Shown: positions 1 through 8,680, counted from the stretch's first letter. The stretch is DNA of 64,000 nt from Lachnoclostridium phytofermentans (GCF_000733755.1 NZ_JPOF01000002.1:553501-617500); one strand, 5' to 3'. Notes: generated by a model from the letters alone, not told the origin. Translations and numbers: made by a program.

Positions 1-17
1 CTAATCCTTATGATACT

Positions 18-596
18 CTAGTGAGAACTCTCTTTATCCTCTAATTCTTTTTGCTCACGCTGACGTACAAATATCGGACGTACTACCTCGTATTCTTCTC
101 GATTCTTCCGATAAAATTCAAGTCTACCTGCTTTTACTTTCTTTACGTATTCTTTCGCCATCGTATCATACTCCGTACGAATTCGAAACATCGGGTCATA
201 TCTTCTTGGAATTCCTGAGTATCTCAGTACATATGGAGGTTTTGTCGGAGCCACAGGAATTTCTGACAGTTTACGAATCGATAAACTAGAGACAATGATT
301 ACTCCAATCATGACAAACACAAATTCAATTCTCCGTTTTACTTTATTTAACTTATTTCTTCGAATATGTTCTTCACAATTACGGATTTTAAGATTCAAAT
401 CCTCCGTAAAATTATTCGACATTTCCTTATCTTCATCTAATAGTTTAATTGCGGTCAATAAGGCGTAGTATACCTCTAATTCTTCTCTACACTCCGGACA
501 TTCTTTTACATGAGCAAGGAATCCTTCTAATTCGGTCATGCTAAGCTCATCTTTTATGAATGGTGTTATTAATCTTTGCGCATTCAGGCAATCCAT
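18..596 (-). CDS. zinc-finger (zf-HC2-like) single-pass membrane protein, anti-sigma-factor-like
   Basis: The 192-residue product has an N-terminal region with the pattern HVKECPEC at about residues 29-36, the His-x3-Cys-x2-Cys signature of zinc-binding anti-sigma domains. One hydrophobic segment (about 91-106) would put the C-terminal half outside the cell; that half is charged and has no motif I recognise. An AGGAG ribosome site lies about 9 bases before the ATG. Anti-sigma genes usually follow an ECF sigma gene, but upstream here there is only a tRNA gene on the other strand, so no sigma partner is visible. The gene ends 17 bases from the window edge; downstream partners could lie outside. 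A regulator of a distant sigma factor or an unrelated zinc-finger membrane protein are both possible. Confidence 0.6.
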   Translation of the reverse strand: MDCLNAQRLITPFIKDELSMTELEGFLAHVKECPECREELEVYYALLTAIKLLDEDKEMSNNFTEDLNLKIRNCEEHIRRNKLNKVKRRIEFVFVMIGVIIVSSLSIRKLSEIPVAPTKPPYVLRYSGIPRRYDPMFRIRTEYDTMAKEYVKKVKAGRLEFYRKNREEYEVVRPIFVRQREQKELEDKESSH

Positions 597-812
597 GACC
601 TTATCTCCTCTCTCTACATTACTAAGCTCTTTTAGAATGCCAACTGCTTCCTAAAAATATATTCCTATTCTACACTGATTTTTCGTAAAATGCAAACTTT
701 AACCTAGGGTGGTTACTGCAGATTACTACACACGTTAGAAACAAAACAGCCCCATCTCTTGTAGTTTTCCTCTAGATTTTTCATTTTTTACAACAATTTA
801 TTCAATTTATAC

Positions 813-841
813 TTGCATTCTACCCAGCAATGTGATAGAAT
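813..841 (+). promoter_or_regulatory. sigma-A type promoter of tRNA-Leu
   Basis: TTGCAT at 813-818 and TAGAAT at 836-841 are separated by 17 bases, a near-consensus housekeeping promoter about 50 bases before the tRNA. Confidence 0.6.
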
Positions 842-893
842 AATCTTCGCTAAGTCGGTGACTTAGAGTGATTGAACTTCAATTCAATAGTTT

Positions 894-976
894 GCATTAG
901 TGGCGGAACGGCAGACGCAACGGACTCAAAATCCGTCGGGGGCAACCTCGTGTGGGTTCAAATCCCACCTGATGCA
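894..976 (+). tRNA. tRNA-Leu (anticodon CAA)
   Basis: An 83-base class II tRNA: the acceptor stem GCATTAG pairs with CTGATGC (one G-T pair), the anticodon arm is ACGGA-CTCAAAA-TCCGT giving anticodon CAA (reads UUG), there is a long variable arm typical of tRNA-Leu, and the T arm contains GGTTCAAATCC. No CCA is encoded. It is a single-gene unit with its own promoter and terminator. Confidence 0.95.
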
Positions 977-984
977 GTAAACTT

Positions 985-1032
985 AAGAACTTAACAACTT
1001 CTAATTTTATTGAAGTTGAGAGGTTCTTTTTT
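985..1032 (+). terminator. rho-independent terminator of tRNA-Leu
   Basis: AAGAACTTAACAACTTC pairs imperfectly with GAAGTTGAGAGGTTCTT and is followed by a run of T, directly after the tRNA. Confidence 0.8.
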
Positions 1033-1067
1033 CATTTCTCCTCCATTTTATATTTCCTCTTCTATTA

Positions 1068-1096
1068 CAAAAAAAGAGCCTCTCTATTGAGACTCT
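1068..1096 (-). terminator. terminator of the Arg/Asp/Glu-rich protein gene
   Basis: On the minus strand AGAGTCTC pairs with GAGGCTCT and runs into seven T residues. It sits downstream of the gene at 1356-1643. Confidence 0.65.
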
Positions 1097-1214
1097 AACA
1101 GATTACATTTCTCACCCTCCACCCATAGGGCTGTTTTTCATATCACTAACATCATAAGTTTTTATACTAAGCTATTCAACAAGAAAAGTATGATTGGAAT
1201 TTTTTCCCTTGTTG

Positions 1215-1260
1215 TAAACAAGAAAAAGCACGCTTTGCGAACTTTTCCTTGTCATGAATT
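1215..1260 (+). repeat. dispersed hairpin repeat with CTTGTCATGAAT tail (copy 1)
   Basis: A hairpin-forming sequence (AACAAGAAAAAGC...TTTCCTTG) ending in CTTGTCATGAATT. Near-copies lie at 30914-30960 and 60715-60760, and the tail alone recurs at 23519-23533. An additional CAACAAG/CTTGTTG inverted repeat lies just before it. Confidence 0.6.
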
Positions 1261-1355
1261 AAAAACTACCAACTGTAAAATGCCCCCCTATTATTGGACA
1301 AGAAGTCTTATGAACTGAATTCACTTATGGTTGGTAGTTGTATACCATTATTCAC

Positions 1356-1643
1356 TTAGCGGAAAAGCAACCACCAAAATGGAAATCTTCTATCAAAATC
1401 ATGTCTTCTGTCAAACTCTTCTCTTCTTTCCATATCATGTCTTCGATCAAAGTCCATTCTTCTATGGAATTCATCTCTCATGTCCATATCATTTCTTCTG
1501 TCTTCTCGTCTTTCTTCTCTTCTGTCTTCTCGTCTTTCTTCTCTTCTGTCTTCTCTTCTTCTATCAAAATCTCTTCTTCCGTCAAAATTTTCTCTCCTAT
1601 CGTCACGTTCAATCGCTAAATCAAAATCTTTAAAATTATCCAT
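1356..1643 (-). CDS. small Arg/Asp/Glu-rich repetitive protein, function unknown
   Basis: The 95-residue product is almost entirely charged: it is built of repeated DRRE, ERRED and FDRRHD units (about residues 15-85) and ends with an aromatic, hydrophobic tail (PFWWLLFR). I recognise no family. The reading frame is supported by an AGGAG ribosome site 6 bases before the ATG and a terminator at 1068-1096. The plus-strand frames over the same bases are open only because of the repeat composition. Alternating positive and negative residues suggest an unfolded polyampholyte; a nucleic-acid or spore-associated role would be a guess. The repeats are near-identical at the DNA level (1500-1560), so length may vary between strains. 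Confidence 0.6.
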   Translation of the reverse strand: MDNFKDFDLAIERDDRRENFDGRRDFDRRREDRREERREDRREERREDRRNDMDMRDEFHRRMDFDRRHDMERREEFDRRHDFDRRFPFWWLLFR

Positions 1644-1911
1644 AATACTCCTAATACCATGTTAATTAACATTTATTATACTTTAATATATGCCAATGTT
1701 AGATTTGCGCTACTAATGAGAAACAAATATATTCCAAATCAATCGATTTTTCTATCCTGGAACTCCTTACTTTTATTTGTCAATCTATTATTAGTTCCTT
1801 TATTCCCATGTTATCTCTTAACTTCCTCTTTTTAAATATTACATATTTGTTACATATGTGTTACTATTTAATTGTTCCTAAAAACAGTAACTCAAAAGGA
1901 GGATATGAATT

Positions 1912-2001
1912 ATGTGTTTCAATTTCGATTTTAGTTCTTGCAATTTTAGTGAATTATGTAAACAATTATTAAAGTATTGCGGTTTCAGTTCTTGTAACTA
2001 A
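1912..2001 (+). CDS. 29-residue cysteine-rich microprotein
   Basis: The frame starts at ATG 1912 behind an excellent ribosome site (AAAGGAGGATATGAATT) and ends with TAA at 1999-2001. The peptide has five Cys (positions 2, 10, 16, 23, 28) in 29 residues and two near-copies of an FSSCN motif (residues 7-11 and 25-29). A strong terminator follows 19 bases later, so this is a complete monocistronic unit. It has no leader or obvious signal peptide and no maturase gene nearby. A metal-binding or disulfide-rich microprotein, or a peptide precursor, are possible; I do not recognise a family. Confidence 0.6.
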   Translation: MCFNFDFSSCNFSELCKQLLKYCGFSSCN

Positions 2002-2020
2002 TCAGATATTAGATTCCTTC

Positions 2021-2048
2021 GGCTCACCTAATAAGGTGAGCCTTTTTT
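2021..2048 (+). terminator. terminator of the microprotein gene
   Basis: A perfect stem GGCTCACCT/AGGTGAGCC with an AATA loop is followed by six T residues. Confidence 0.85.
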
Positions 2049-2184
2049 ATTGCTTCAATCTTTGAGAGATATTTTCACTTCTTTAATAAGAATATCACCG
2101 CAGTAACTGCTTATATTCATATCGATAATAGCATCCATATCGATTTAGGCAGGGGGATACTCTTAGTGGATTAGTCAATTACTA

Positions 2185-2226
2185 TAAAAAAGAAGGTAGA
2201 GTAATTCAAATTCCTCTACCTTCCTT
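2185..2226 (-). terminator. terminator of the iolB-dsrE unit
   Basis: On the minus strand GAAGGTAGAG pairs with CTCTACCTTC and runs into TTTTTT, just downstream of the stop at 2238. Confidence 0.85.
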
Positions 2227-2237
2227 TAACTATAAAA

Positions 2238-2579
2238 TCAAGGTTTAATATAAGCATATCCATTGAATTGCTTTTCTGCAAGTTCAACAACACCCGCAGG
2301 AACAATTGTTACACCTTGTTCTAAATTATCTGATGATAATCTATATTTTTTTAATGCATTATTACATACGGCAACAATAACTTGCCCCGATAACAATTCT
2401 TTTAATAACTCTTTTTTGTCTGAATTAATAGTTACGAGATTAACTGCTTCAGCATTTAGTAGAAGCTCAATCGTAACAGGCATCTGTAATTCTTTATAAT
2501 ATGCCAGCATATTTTTAATGTTAGCATATGATAGGTCAAATTTACTATTTTCATCAACATGAAAGATTACTTTTTTCAT
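2238..2579 (-). CDS. DsrE/DsrF-like small protein
   Basis: The 113-residue soluble protein has the size and layout of the DsrE/DsrF/YchN fold: an N-terminal strand (KKVIFHVDE), a helix with NIKNMLAYYKEL, the strand VTIELLLNAEAV, then IVAVCNNALKKY, where Cys in a VAVCNNAL context matches the usual conserved Cys position of the family. Members handle sulfur or act as small subunits of sulfur-relay complexes, but many are uncharacterised. It starts 17 bases after the iolB stop and is followed by a terminator, so the two are one operon. A link to inositol metabolism is suggested only by this arrangement. Confidence 0.65.
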   Translation of the reverse strand: MKKVIFHVDENSKFDLSYANIKNMLAYYKELQMPVTIELLLNAEAVNLVTINSDKKELLKELLSGQVIVAVCNNALKKYRLSSDNLEQGVTIVPAGVVELAEKQFNGYAYIKP

Positions 2580-2596
2580 CTGGAATTCCTCTCATC

Positions 2597-3412
2597 TTAT
2601 ACCATTGCCTCCACGGCTTTTACCCATGCATGTTTCGGATCATCACATGGAGTCAGTTTTCTACCGCTTCTTCCTGCCATTACCCATAAATAGTAGATAG
2701 AATAACCAGGCGCTGCTGCAACTGGATGATATCCCTCCTTAATCGCAATCGTATCATCGTTTCGTACAAGATAGCTTTCATTTAGTGAAAAATCATCGTT
2801 ATACATAACTTGAATTCCAAACCCTTGGGAAGGATTCACTTTAAAATGATATATCTCTTCCATATTCACTTCAAATGGAAAATTATCAGTATCATGCTTA
2901 TGGGAAGGATAGGAAGACCACTGTCCTGGGCAGCCATAAGTTTCTCCTAAAACAATTTTATCTACTCTTCCTTCATATTTTGAGGTAATAATGTCATTTA
3001 CATCTCTCTGCCAGTTAAGTTTTCCACGATGTTCAGTAACTACCTCGTCTGCCTCTATCACAAATGGCTCATATTTCTTGTCCGCTTTTACCTTACATAC
3101 TCCGATTTCTAATGCCAAATATCCTTTTGCACTCACAGAATACGTGGTATCTCTGCCAATGTAGATGGTAGTAGGTTTTCCAGCAAAAACATTATTTCTA
3201 CTTCCCTTATCAAAAGCCTTAAAATCTTCCGCAATAATATCACAAGTTCCAGCAAGAATGACAAGACCTAATTCGTATTCACCGGAATCAACAGTGATAG
3301 TTTCCCCCGGGAGTAAATTTATTCTATCAAATCCTATGATATCTAAACCCGCATCTTCATCTACAATAGTTTGGTACCCTCTTACTTCTTTTTTCTCATA
3401 AAAGTGCTTCAT
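2597..3412 (-). CDS. iolB: 5-deoxy-glucuronate isomerase
   Basis: The 271-residue product matches the family's usual length and has the double-cupin layout. The C-terminal cupin carries a metal site: YPSHKHD followed by EEIYHF and later a GYHPVAAAPGYSIYYLWVMAG segment typical of IolB. The enzyme converts 5-deoxy-D-glucuronate to 2-deoxy-5-keto-D-gluconate in myo-inositol catabolism. The start is supported by an AGGAGG site 5 bases before the ATG. No other iol gene is in the window, so the rest of the pathway must be elsewhere or the protein serves another uronate. First gene of a two-gene unit with the DsrE-like protein. Confidence 0.88.
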   Translation of the reverse strand: MKHFYEKKEVRGYQTIVDEDAGLDIIGFDRINLLPGETITVDSGEYELGLVILAGTCDIIAEDFKAFDKGSRNNVFAGKPTTIYIGRDTTYSVSAKGYLALEIGVCKVKADKKYEPFVIEADEVVTEHRGKLNWQRDVNDIITSKYEGRVDKIVLGETYGCPGQWSSYPSHKHDTDNFPFEVNMEEIYHFKVNPSQGFGIQVMYNDDFSLNESYLVRNDDTIAIKEGYHPVAAAPGYSIYYLWVMAGRSGRKLTPCDDPKHAWVKAVEAMV

Positions 3413-3637
3413 AATGCCTCCTGATTATGTTTTTTACCTATTAATTACATGTATCATGTTACTTCTATTGTATACTTTTTCATAAAATAATCAAGTTCAT
3501 CTATATTTACTTCCTTTCATTAACTTCTTTCACTTTATAGTACCAAATGCCTTCAACTTTGTAGTATATTTTAAATTTTGTATATCAATTCGTCCTTAAT
3601 TGAATATGATATAGTAAAACGCAAACTGTGAGTTCTT

Positions 3638-4213
3638 ATGGCTATTAAAATATTTATCGATCAAGGCCACAATCCGGGTGGTATCAACGGCGGAGCAACC
3701 GGTTTTGGAGTCAATGAACAGGATATTACCTTTAATGTAGGAATTTATTTGAGAGACCTACTAAATGATGATCCCAGATTTGATGCTCGTACCTCACGCC
3801 AAACGATTGACGAAATTCTTGGAACTAGTAATGCAACAAGTTTAAGAACAAGAGTACAAATGGCAAACTCTTGGCCTGCAGATTATTTTATCAGTATCCA
3901 TTGCAATGCGAACGTTAATCCAGCAATAAACGGTTCCGAGGTTTATGTCTATGCCCTTTACACGGAAGCTGCAAATTTTGCAGAATCGGTACTTGAATTT
4001 ATGGTAGAAACTGTAGGGACAAAATACAATGGAGTAAGAGCAAATCCATCCTTATACGTGTTACGTCGTACACAGATGCCATCTATTCTTGTGGAACTAG
4101 CTTATATCACTAATTACGAGGATAATCTGCTTCTTCAAAATGAACAGTATACTTTTGCTTATGGAATTTACCTTGGTATCTTGAATTATTTTGGATTCCA
4201 ACCAATGGAATAA
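3638..4213 (+). CDS. N-acetylmuramoyl-L-alanine amidase (Amidase_3)
   Basis: The 191-residue protein is a bare Amidase_3 catalytic domain that cleaves the lactyl-amide bond between N-acetylmuramic acid and the stem peptide. The zinc ligands and catalytic Glu are visible: His in IDQGHNPGG (about 9), Glu in NEQDITFN (about 29), His in FISIHCNAN (about 88) and Glu in ILVELAYITN near residue 152. There is no signal peptide, no binding repeat and no membrane segment, so how it reaches the wall is unclear; a mother-cell or spore role, or release by lysis, are options. The ribosome site is weak, and I kept the first ATG because the conserved domain starts right after it. It is followed by the repeat element at 4214-4310. 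Confidence 0.85.
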   Translation: MAIKIFIDQGHNPGGINGGATGFGVNEQDITFNVGIYLRDLLNDDPRFDARTSRQTIDEILGTSNATSLRTRVQMANSWPADYFISIHCNANVNPAINGSEVYVYALYTEAANFAESVLEFMVETVGTKYNGVRANPSLYVLRRTQMPSILVELAYITNYEDNLLLQNEQYTFAYGIYLGILNYFGFQPME

Positions 4214-4310
4214 GTGAGATAGAAATCGTAGATTTCTATCTCATAGAAGTTTGTGCTTGCGTCATCCTCGGCACAAACTTCTGGAGTAATAAGCTGGCAT
4301 GTTTTCATGT
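4214..4310 (+). repeat. two-hairpin repeat element (copy 1)
   Basis: Directly after the amidase stop there are two hairpins: TGAGATAGAAATC/GATTTCTATCTCA at 4215-4243, and AGAAGTTTGTGC/GCACAAACTTCT at 4245-4282 around the loop TTGCGTCATCCTCG. A conserved GGCATG-TTTCA-GTG tail follows. The same arrangement with compensating stem changes is found at 48561-48660. Confidence 0.7.
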
Positions 4311-4314
4311 GCTA

Positions 4315-4357
4315 AAAACCGAAGTGATGCCACTAATCATCACTTCGGTTTTCTTTT
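4315..4357. terminator. bidirectional terminator between convergent genes
   Basis: AAACCGAAGTGATG pairs with CATCACTTCGGTTT around an 8-base loop, with T-rich sequence on the plus side and AAAAACC (T-rich on minus) on the other. It separates the amidase gene from the convergent pilus cluster. Confidence 0.75.
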
Positions 4358-4378
4358 CATTACGCTATGATTATACCC

Positions 4379-7300
4379 TTAATCCAAGTCAAACAATGCT
4401 CTTCGAAGGAAGATAACATCTTTGCTATTTTTCAACGTGTACTCAGAATTTGAGCCATAGTTTAAAGTCAAATCAATCTTAACCCCCATGTACCCACCCT
4501 TACCACTCTTTAAAAAATCCAACGGTACATTGATGTAATAAGGAGTATTCGCAACTACTGCATTCTGTTCAACTTGCCTATCCGTACTTACTTCTCTTGT
4601 AACAAGTGGTAGCGTCTGACTTTCAATGACTTCCTCTTTATTATCAAACTGCATCAAGGTATAGGTAAGTATCGTTTTCTTATTCGTGAACACACTGTCA
4701 TCTAGTAAGGTGAACAAAAGCCGTTTTGTCTGTTTTCCTTCTTTTACTTCTATTCCATTACCTATCGCATTTTCGGTATTACTGGTATCATAATCCACAT
4801 ACAGATAATCAACAATTCCATCCGAACTTGTCTTGTCTTCGTTATTAATGATAATCTTGGAAACAGCCGGAGTTGACCGATAGGCAGCTACGATAGTATT
4901 TACAAATAATTTGACCTCCATATCTGGCATTTCGCCAAATAAAGCAGCGGTTAACATATGTCCTGCACCCGAATAAGTAATATTGCCCTTACTGTAGATA
5001 TAATATCCATTCCTTACATCATTCTTTTCATAAGCTTCTCTTGAGGTATTGTTTAAATCTGTTTTTAAGCAATACCATACAACAATATCCGGGTTTTCCA
5101 TATCCAATTGAAAATACTGATGGTGCGTTGGTGCAACCATTACAGTTTCATCAATCGCATATGGATAAGAAGTAATCTGACCATCATTTACTTTGGTTAC
5201 ATATTTTGTCGTTAACTCTCTTAAATCAATTGGATTTGCTGAAGCAAAACGAAGTGCAGTCTGATCGGTATACCCATATAACTGCTTAAAAAAGACATTG
5301 CTGCCATTAGCAATTTGCTGTTTATTCGGAATATAAGGTAAGTCTTTATTTACAACAATATCTTCGATTGCCATCCCATCTCTTTTTAACATCATACCAA
5401 AGCGATCCATACCTAATATCTCTTTAAATGCACTTGTAGTTTTATGCGTTGAGGTAACAAAGGTAGTATCATGGGTAAAGAGAATGGTTTTCCTTTGATT
5501 TGCAAAATCCTTTATCTTATTCGTAGCGGTATCCCCTGATAAATCAGTACACATATCTGCAAAGCCAATAATCAACATATCATAACCACTGATATCAATA
5601 GCACTTGAATCTTGATTACAAAGCTCAACAAATCTTTCTACTGAAATCCTCTCAAAAGTAATCTGATAATCCTCTAAATCCTTTGTGTAGTAATAGAATA
5701 ATCCGGTTGCTCTCGCTAGATTCGCATTATTATTTTTTTCAGAAAAGGTTAGGTCATCTATCGTGACATTACCGACAAAGGAATTAATAATCTTTTTCTT
5801 TAAGCCCTCTACTCCTATTTCCTTAGTTTCTTCCTCTGTATGAAAGCTATCTGCTCCCGATTTATTAATATCTTCCTCCGTCGGCAGTGCTATACTAAGA
5901 CGATTCTTGCTATATAATTGCAGTATCTTTAACTCCACCTTTTTTTCGTTCGTATTCTTTATAGCCGCCATACCTGTGATATCTCTTCGTATCCCAGAGT
6001 ATGACAAATCACTTTCTAAACGCTCAATGCTAAGCTTCCAAGGTAATACTCCCTGAAACGTGGAGACATCAAGACTTAACACATAACTTGTGTTTTCCTT
6101 TAATGCGTTTGCCTTAACTAATCTATTATCCTCCTTGCTGATAATATTTTCGATCTGCTGACGTTCGATTGCCGGATCAAAATATCCGTCTGAATTTAAA
6201 TCCAGATAGAATGAAAGTCCGTATCGTTCCCCCACACTCATATCCCGTATTATAAATTCATAAGTTAACGTTTTATTTGTTCTATCTGCACCATTTACAT
6301 AAATCTCTGCGTCGCTGATAATATCTCCTTGCTCCGCTTTTGTTATCTTATCCTTGTATGTAATCGGTTGTTTACTCATAGCTATTGTAATAAAGTTCTT
6401 TCGTAATTTTGCTTCAAAGGCAGTGACACTGACCTTATCTTCCAGGAAAAGTGAAAGATTATATCTTGAATCCTTCTTAAGGGTATCTACAAGCTGATAC
6501 ATAAAAGAGGCTGTGTCCACTGTCGTTTTATTTACTTCATTTATATTGCTGAAAAAAGCATCCTGCAGAATAATTGGATAACCAGCTCTTGCATAGGAAA
6601 GAAGCTCTTCTTTACGTCTCTTCGTAATATCGTTACCGGCAAGATGAACAGGAAATGGGTTATCCTTTACGGTGGTGTCCCAACTCACCAAATTATGCCC
6701 CTCCGCCACCTGTTTTAACATAACCAAGTCCCCTACATGCATGTATATTAAATTACGCATGGTGGTATCACGAAAAGAAGCTTGCCCTAACGCAGCATCA
6801 CGCAACCCAAGATAAATCAGGTCATAAGTACCATTCAAATCTTCTACTTTTCCAATAAATTCTTTGGTGGTTTGCTTATCAACAATAACTTGATGTTTAA
6901 AACCAGGTAATAGACCATAAATATAACTTTCCCATTGCAAGTCCGATTTAAAATCGTTACATGGTTCTATCTCTAATATCCTAATATCACGGTCAAACTC
7001 TCTCCCTATCGTATTGCGAACCAATAGAAACTGTACAATCTGGGCTGGGGTTAAGGTCTTTGTTTTCTTTTGCTCTATTGACAGCGTCGGGAAAAAGTAA
7101 TCAAAAGCTTCTTTCGTGTGAGTTTCATAAGAGACACTCGCTGTTGTAAAGCTCATATTAAGGCTAGTATCCCCATTGTATATATAGGTATTATCCTCTA
7201 CTTCCGTATTGTTACCACCAAAATCATTCCATCGATAACCAAGCTCGTTTAGATCTTCCAAAAGATGATTCACATTATGGTCATAGTTAACAAGATGATA

Positions 7301-8638
7301 AGGATATAAGGTGTCTGCTGCCCAGAAGAGGGTCGGGTAAGGGTCACCATCAAAATCCTTTTTGGCTCCATTTGGAATAATCAACTCATTAAATTTGCCT
7401 GTCGTCATTCCATCGTCTCTGGTAGTTGTTGTTATCATTCCCGTTTTAAAATAAAGCTCGTATAAATCATATGTATCCATTTGGCGTAGCATTAATCCTA
7501 ATTTGTATGCATTGTTGCTGCTTCCCTGTACATTATTTACCAGATAGGTTGTCTTTTGATCCTTCATTTTCTTCTCTATGGTGACAGGTTCTGTAGTTAT
7601 ATTACTGGTTAGACTACTGGTATCATAGATAACCGGGCAGGAGTATTCTCCTTCTGGCAAATCCACTCCCAGTTTCTTTTTTAGTATCCGAACAACTGCC
7701 TCCCAAGAGAAATCCCTACCTGGGGATAAAAACCTTATCTGATTATTATATTCCAAATTATCTGGTAACACTTCACCATAGGAAAACATGTCGTTTCTTC
7801 GATATTCTATACTATTCCACATATGAATAAAGCCATAACCATTGTGGTTCTTATCTGTGATATAGATTAAATCTGCTCTATCGATCAAGGATAGATTATT
7901 ATTGATTTGAGCTGCTGTTACTGTAATAACTTTAATATGGTAATCTGGTATCTGTTCCTCAGTTAATAATAGGCATTGCTTTAAAAAGACATTACGATTC
8001 GTATAGGTATATACATAAGCCTGATATAATTCGCTCTTTTTCGTTGTGAATACCTTATCCGCATTGTGATTCGTGGTTTCAGAGTGAGTAATTCCATTTT
8101 CATAACCAACCCATAGATAATCTCCTAAGCCATTCTCAACTTTTTGATAATTTGCTGTAAGAATTTTTCCGGCCTTATCGTAAGTTACATCGACTTGCTT
8201 ATAGTCACCCTTTCCTTTCCCAACTCTTTCATAATATCCATATTGATCTTTCGTATAATGTGATGGTTTTGCAATCTCTATCATATCTTTGGATGGAAAA
8301 AAGGTTTCTACATTCTGGCCAACCCCAGTAATAGCATTCGTTGACCCTATTGTTCCGCCAAAAGGCCCGAAACCTACTCTTTTTATATTCACTGGTTCCT
8401 GTCCACCAATAAGATAGCCTATTTCTGCATACCCTTCATAGGGGACAATCTCAAGTATTATAAAAGGATTGTCTTCTGCTCCGAGCGGGCTATCCGAATT
8501 CCTTACCGGTATCTCAATTTTCCCATCGTCTGAAACAACCGCGGCAGTACTCTTCTTCTCTTTTCCAAACCTGCTGCCAAGGAATAGGACAGCAATGATT
8601 CCTATGAGAATGCTGACAATTAGTATTTTATTTTTCAC
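4379..8638 (-). CDS. large signal-anchored surface protein at the end of the pilus cluster (DUF5057-like)
   Basis: The 1419-residue product starts with a short positive stretch and one hydrophobic segment (about 5-22), then is hydrophilic, so most of it should lie outside the membrane. An early FIILEIVPYEGYAEIGYL segment (about 60-77) resembles the start of DUF5057 proteins. Several stretches look like Rossmann or amidotransferase-like units (DLIYITDKNHNGYGF near 260, DLIYLGLRDAALG near 610, YDMLIIGFADMCTD near 1010, TILFTHDTTFV near 1035). I see no catalytic triad. The GTG start at 8638 follows GGAGGGAAGAAG. It is the last gene after four minor-pilin-like genes, about 40 bases downstream of the previous one, which suggests a pilus-associated, perhaps tip or adhesin, role. 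That role is inference. Confidence 0.6.
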   Translation of the reverse strand: MKNKILIVSILIGIIAVLFLGSRFGKEKKSTAAVVSDDGKIEIPVRNSDSPLGAEDNPFIILEIVPYEGYAEIGYLIGGQEPVNIKRVGFGPFGGTIGSTNAITGVGQNVETFFPSKDMIEIAKPSHYTKDQYGYYERVGKGKGDYKQVDVTYDKAGKILTANYQKVENGLGDYLWVGYENGITHSETTNHNADKVFTTKKSELYQAYVYTYTNRNVFLKQCLLLTEEQIPDYHIKVITVTAAQINNNLSLIDRADLIYITDKNHNGYGFIHMWNSIEYRRNDMFSYGEVLPDNLEYNNQIRFLSPGRDFSWEAVVRILKKKLGVDLPEGEYSCPVIYDTSSLTSNITTEPVTIEKKMKDQKTTYLVNNVQGSSNNAYKLGLMLRQMDTYDLYELYFKTGMITTTTRDDGMTTGKFNELIIPNGAKKDFDGDPYPTLFWAADTLYPYHLVNYDHNVNHLLEDLNELGYRWNDFGGNNTEVEDNTYIYNGDTSLNMSFTTASVSYETHTKEAFDYFFPTLSIEQKKTKTLTPAQIVQFLLVRNTIGREFDRDIRILEIEPCNDFKSDLQWESYIYGLLPGFKHQVIVDKQTTKEFIGKVEDLNGTYDLIYLGLRDAALGQASFRDTTMRNLIYMHVGDLVMLKQVAEGHNLVSWDTTVKDNPFPVHLAGNDITKRRKEELLSYARAGYPIILQDAFFSNINEVNKTTVDTASFMYQLVDTLKKDSRYNLSLFLEDKVSVTAFEAKLRKNFITIAMSKQPITYKDKITKAEQGDIISDAEIYVNGADRTNKTLTYEFIIRDMSVGERYGLSFYLDLNSDGYFDPAIERQQIENIISKEDNRLVKANALKENTSYVLSLDVSTFQGVLPWKLSIERLESDLSYSGIRRDITGMAAIKNTNEKKVELKILQLYSKNRLSIALPTEEDINKSGADSFHTEEETKEIGVEGLKKKIINSFVGNVTIDDLTFSEKNNNANLARATGLFYYYTKDLEDYQITFERISVERFVELCNQDSSAIDISGYDMLIIGFADMCTDLSGDTATNKIKDFANQRKTILFTHDTTFVTSTHKTTSAFKEILGMDRFGMMLKRDGMAIEDIVVNKDLPYIPNKQQIANGSNVFFKQLYGYTDQTALRFASANPIDLRELTTKYVTKVNDGQITSYPYAIDETVMVAPTHHQYFQLDMENPDIVVWYCLKTDLNNTSREAYEKNDVRNGYYIYSKGNITYSGAGHMLTAALFGEMPDMEVKLFVNTIVAAYRSTPAVSKIIINNEDKTSSDGIVDYLYVDYDTSNTENAIGNGIEVKEGKQTKRLLFTLLDDSVFTNKKTILTYTLMQFDNKEEVIESQTLPLVTREVSTDRQVEQNAVVANTPYYINVPLDFLKSGKGGYMGVKIDLTLNYGSNSEYTLKNSKDVIFLRRALFDLD

Positions 8639-8680
8639 CTTCTTCCCTCCTTTCTTAATTAAGATATCTGACAGTTCGCT

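Noticed and set aside
1331..1665. Plus-strand frames rich in Ser/Phe/Leu
   Set aside because: They mirror the minus-strand Arg/Asp/Glu repeats, which have the ribosome site and the terminator.
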